Origin: JBAZLV01 sp964586075
GTDB lineage: Bacteria; Nitrospirota; UBA9217
NCBI GenBank assembly: GCA_964586075.1
Contig: CAZPGZ010000003.1
Span: 92,791 to 156,790, forward strand
DNA: 64,000 bases
Direction: 5' to 3'
Shown here: positions 63,244 to 64,000 of the stretch, in pieces
How positions within the stretch are numbered: position 1 is the stretch's first letter
Layout: each line of letters starts with the position of its first letter
The notes under the pieces: model-generated
Databases searched by the model: none
What the model saw: only the letters and a program-made list of their open reading frames with translations
Told to the model about the DNA's origin: nothing
Position numbers and translations under genes: made by a program

Positions 63244-63409
63244 AAGAGCTCCTTTCTGAAATTATACCCAAAAAGATTGCTTTTTACGCAAGAAGGCTTT
63301 GTCATATAGGTCTTTTTCATCATTGATGAAACCCTCTGCCGCGCCCTAGGCCATGCCGACTCTTCAGGCTAAAGTGAATATAAGTTTTCATAAAAAATAC
63401 TTTTTCATA

Positions 63410-63695
63410 ATGACAATCCTTCTGATCGTTCCTTTACTGCTGTTTGTGCAGAATAGTTCCTGTGGGCGATTACACTTTCCGGGTCTACAGTCGTATTGAT
63501 CATAGGGACATTGATCCCAGGCAGAGACGTCTTTATGTGGCCGCGCGAGGCAATAATTCTGTGGAAGTAATTGATGTGCAAACGGGAATTCGGGTAAAAA
63601 GCATACAAGGACTTGATGCACCGCAAGGTGTTCTTGTTGTTCTTGAGAGGAAAAAATGCTTTATTACAAATGGAGGTGATGGAAGTGTCTTATAA
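63410..63695 (+). pseudogene. Frameshifted YVTN/beta-propeller remnant
   Basis: An exported-type start (MTILLIVPLLLFVQNSSCG) runs in one frame to a stop at 63499. The natural continuation RIDHRDIDPRQRRLYVAARGNNSVEV then DAPQGVLVV...GGDGSVL is in the +1 frame from 63492, so a one-base insertion near 63491 joins them. The second stretch is typical of YVTN-type seven-bladed propeller proteins, which should be over 300 residues; here it stops at 63695. A decayed gene, or a sequencing error followed by truncation. Confidence 0.7.
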
Positions 63696-64000
63696 TCGAC
63701 AGTATGGATGTGCGGGGACGATACATCAATTGTGATTCACACGGCAATGAACGAGTACACATTCCCCGGTGTTTATCATACGGTCCGTCAACCAGAACAG
63801 CGTGTTTATACTTTTTAATTAGAAAGCACGCCCGACCATGCGGCAAGAGATATCGAGAAGAGAACGCGTCCTCTCAGTGCCGCATTTTTTGGATCGTCAG
63901 AGTATGAAGCTATTTGTAGTTGTGCCAGACATTGCAGCCGCCTGCCTTAGTTGTATCGTAATTCTTTTTGGCGTAGCAGCTGCAGTTGCAAAGGTTCAGG
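63696..64000. other. Right edge, no gene recognised
   Basis: Frames after 63696 have no known product. They may be degraded remnants of the same propeller gene, but the similarity is not readable by eye. Confidence 0.4.

Noticed and set aside
1..64000. tRNA, rRNA, CRISPR arrays, prophage or intact insertion sequences
   Set aside because: Looked for cloverleaf TpsiC signatures, regularly spaced repeats and transposase or phage genes; none were found by eye.

Overview
The window reads as a Gram-negative chromosome from an anaerobic or microaerophilic, respiring, electron-transferring bacterium. Supporting features are two multihaem cytochromes, a decahaem/outer-membrane-barrel electron conduit of the MtrA/MtrB (PioA/PioB) type, two separate FAD plus Fe-S alpha-hydroxyacid dehydrogenase systems, a ferredoxin-like DUF362 protein, several lipoproteins and beta-barrel proteins, and type IV pilus machinery. 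This mixture (DUF3786, DUF4388, GH57, GlcDEF, MtrB/PioB plus DmsE-type decahaem protein, archaeal-like PncB) is most like Nitrospirota or Desulfobacterota. That placement is an inference from gene content only; no rRNA or ribosomal protein lies in the window. No tRNA, rRNA, CRISPR array, intact insertion sequence or prophage was seen.

Layout. 1-4.9 kb is the most accessory-looking part: AT-rich, with a REP-like inverted repeat, a 39-bp direct repeat bracketing a DUF4823 lipoprotein gene, a triheme cytochrome, a DEAD-box helicase, a promoter/operator palindrome in front of an HTH-nucleotidyltransferase/HEPN pair with degenerate active sites, and two tandem 18-residue Lys/Ala microproteins. 5-9 kb holds an FtsB-like protein, a GH57 glycosidase and an exported MsrA-MsrB fusion. 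9.2-13.8 kb is a sigma54-promoted glcD-glcE-glcF-like operon closed by a strong terminator. 13.8-17.8 kb is a minus-strand run of nucleotide genes (hpt, pyrE, pyrF) with DUF3786, DUF4388 and a small barrel protein. 18-26 kb carries an HNH nuclease, a helical-repeat protein with an apparently leaderless promoter, a fused FAD/Fe-S D-lactate-dehydrogenase-like protein, DUF362 and PanE-like genes. 26-30 kb is a three-gene minus-strand operon: SUMF1-fold lipoprotein-like or exported protein, decahaem cytochrome, outer-membrane barrel.

30.5-41.9 kb is mostly plus-strand metabolism and housekeeping: PPOX flavoprotein, a PP-loop sulfurtransferase-like enzyme, an APH-fold kinase overlapping an APS-kinase-like gene, a primary-type sigma factor, an NAD-salvage pair (isochorismatase/nicotinamidase-like plus PncB), an exported Sm-like protein, MutT, SagB-type oxidoreductase, a lipoprotein, a J-domain protein and an orphan HicB-like protein. 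42-50 kb holds BipA, an unusual fusion of an L,D-transpeptidase with a MurC/Mpl-type ligase that overlaps an aldo/keto reductase, a metallophosphoesterase and WrbA. 50-64 kb is sensory and motility-related: a coiled-coil/zinc-ribbon protein, a DUF4388 regulator plus PilT, a LysM protein, and two large hybrid histidine kinases flanking a DoxX protein. The right edge carries a frameshifted remnant of a beta-propeller gene.

How the parts fit: the GlcDEF and D-lactate-type dehydrogenases would feed electrons from hydroxyacids into the membrane, and the decahaem/barrel pair would allow exchange with an extracellular acceptor or donor (inference). Redox repair (MsrAB, MutT, WrbA) and cell-envelope upkeep (FtsB, LDT-Mur ligase, LysM, Sm-like exported protein) surround this core. 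The items most worth a second look are the LDT-Mur ligase fusion, the degenerate MNT/HEPN pair, the twin K/A microproteins, the exported Sm-like protein and the cysteine-less SUMF1 protein in the electron-conduit operon.
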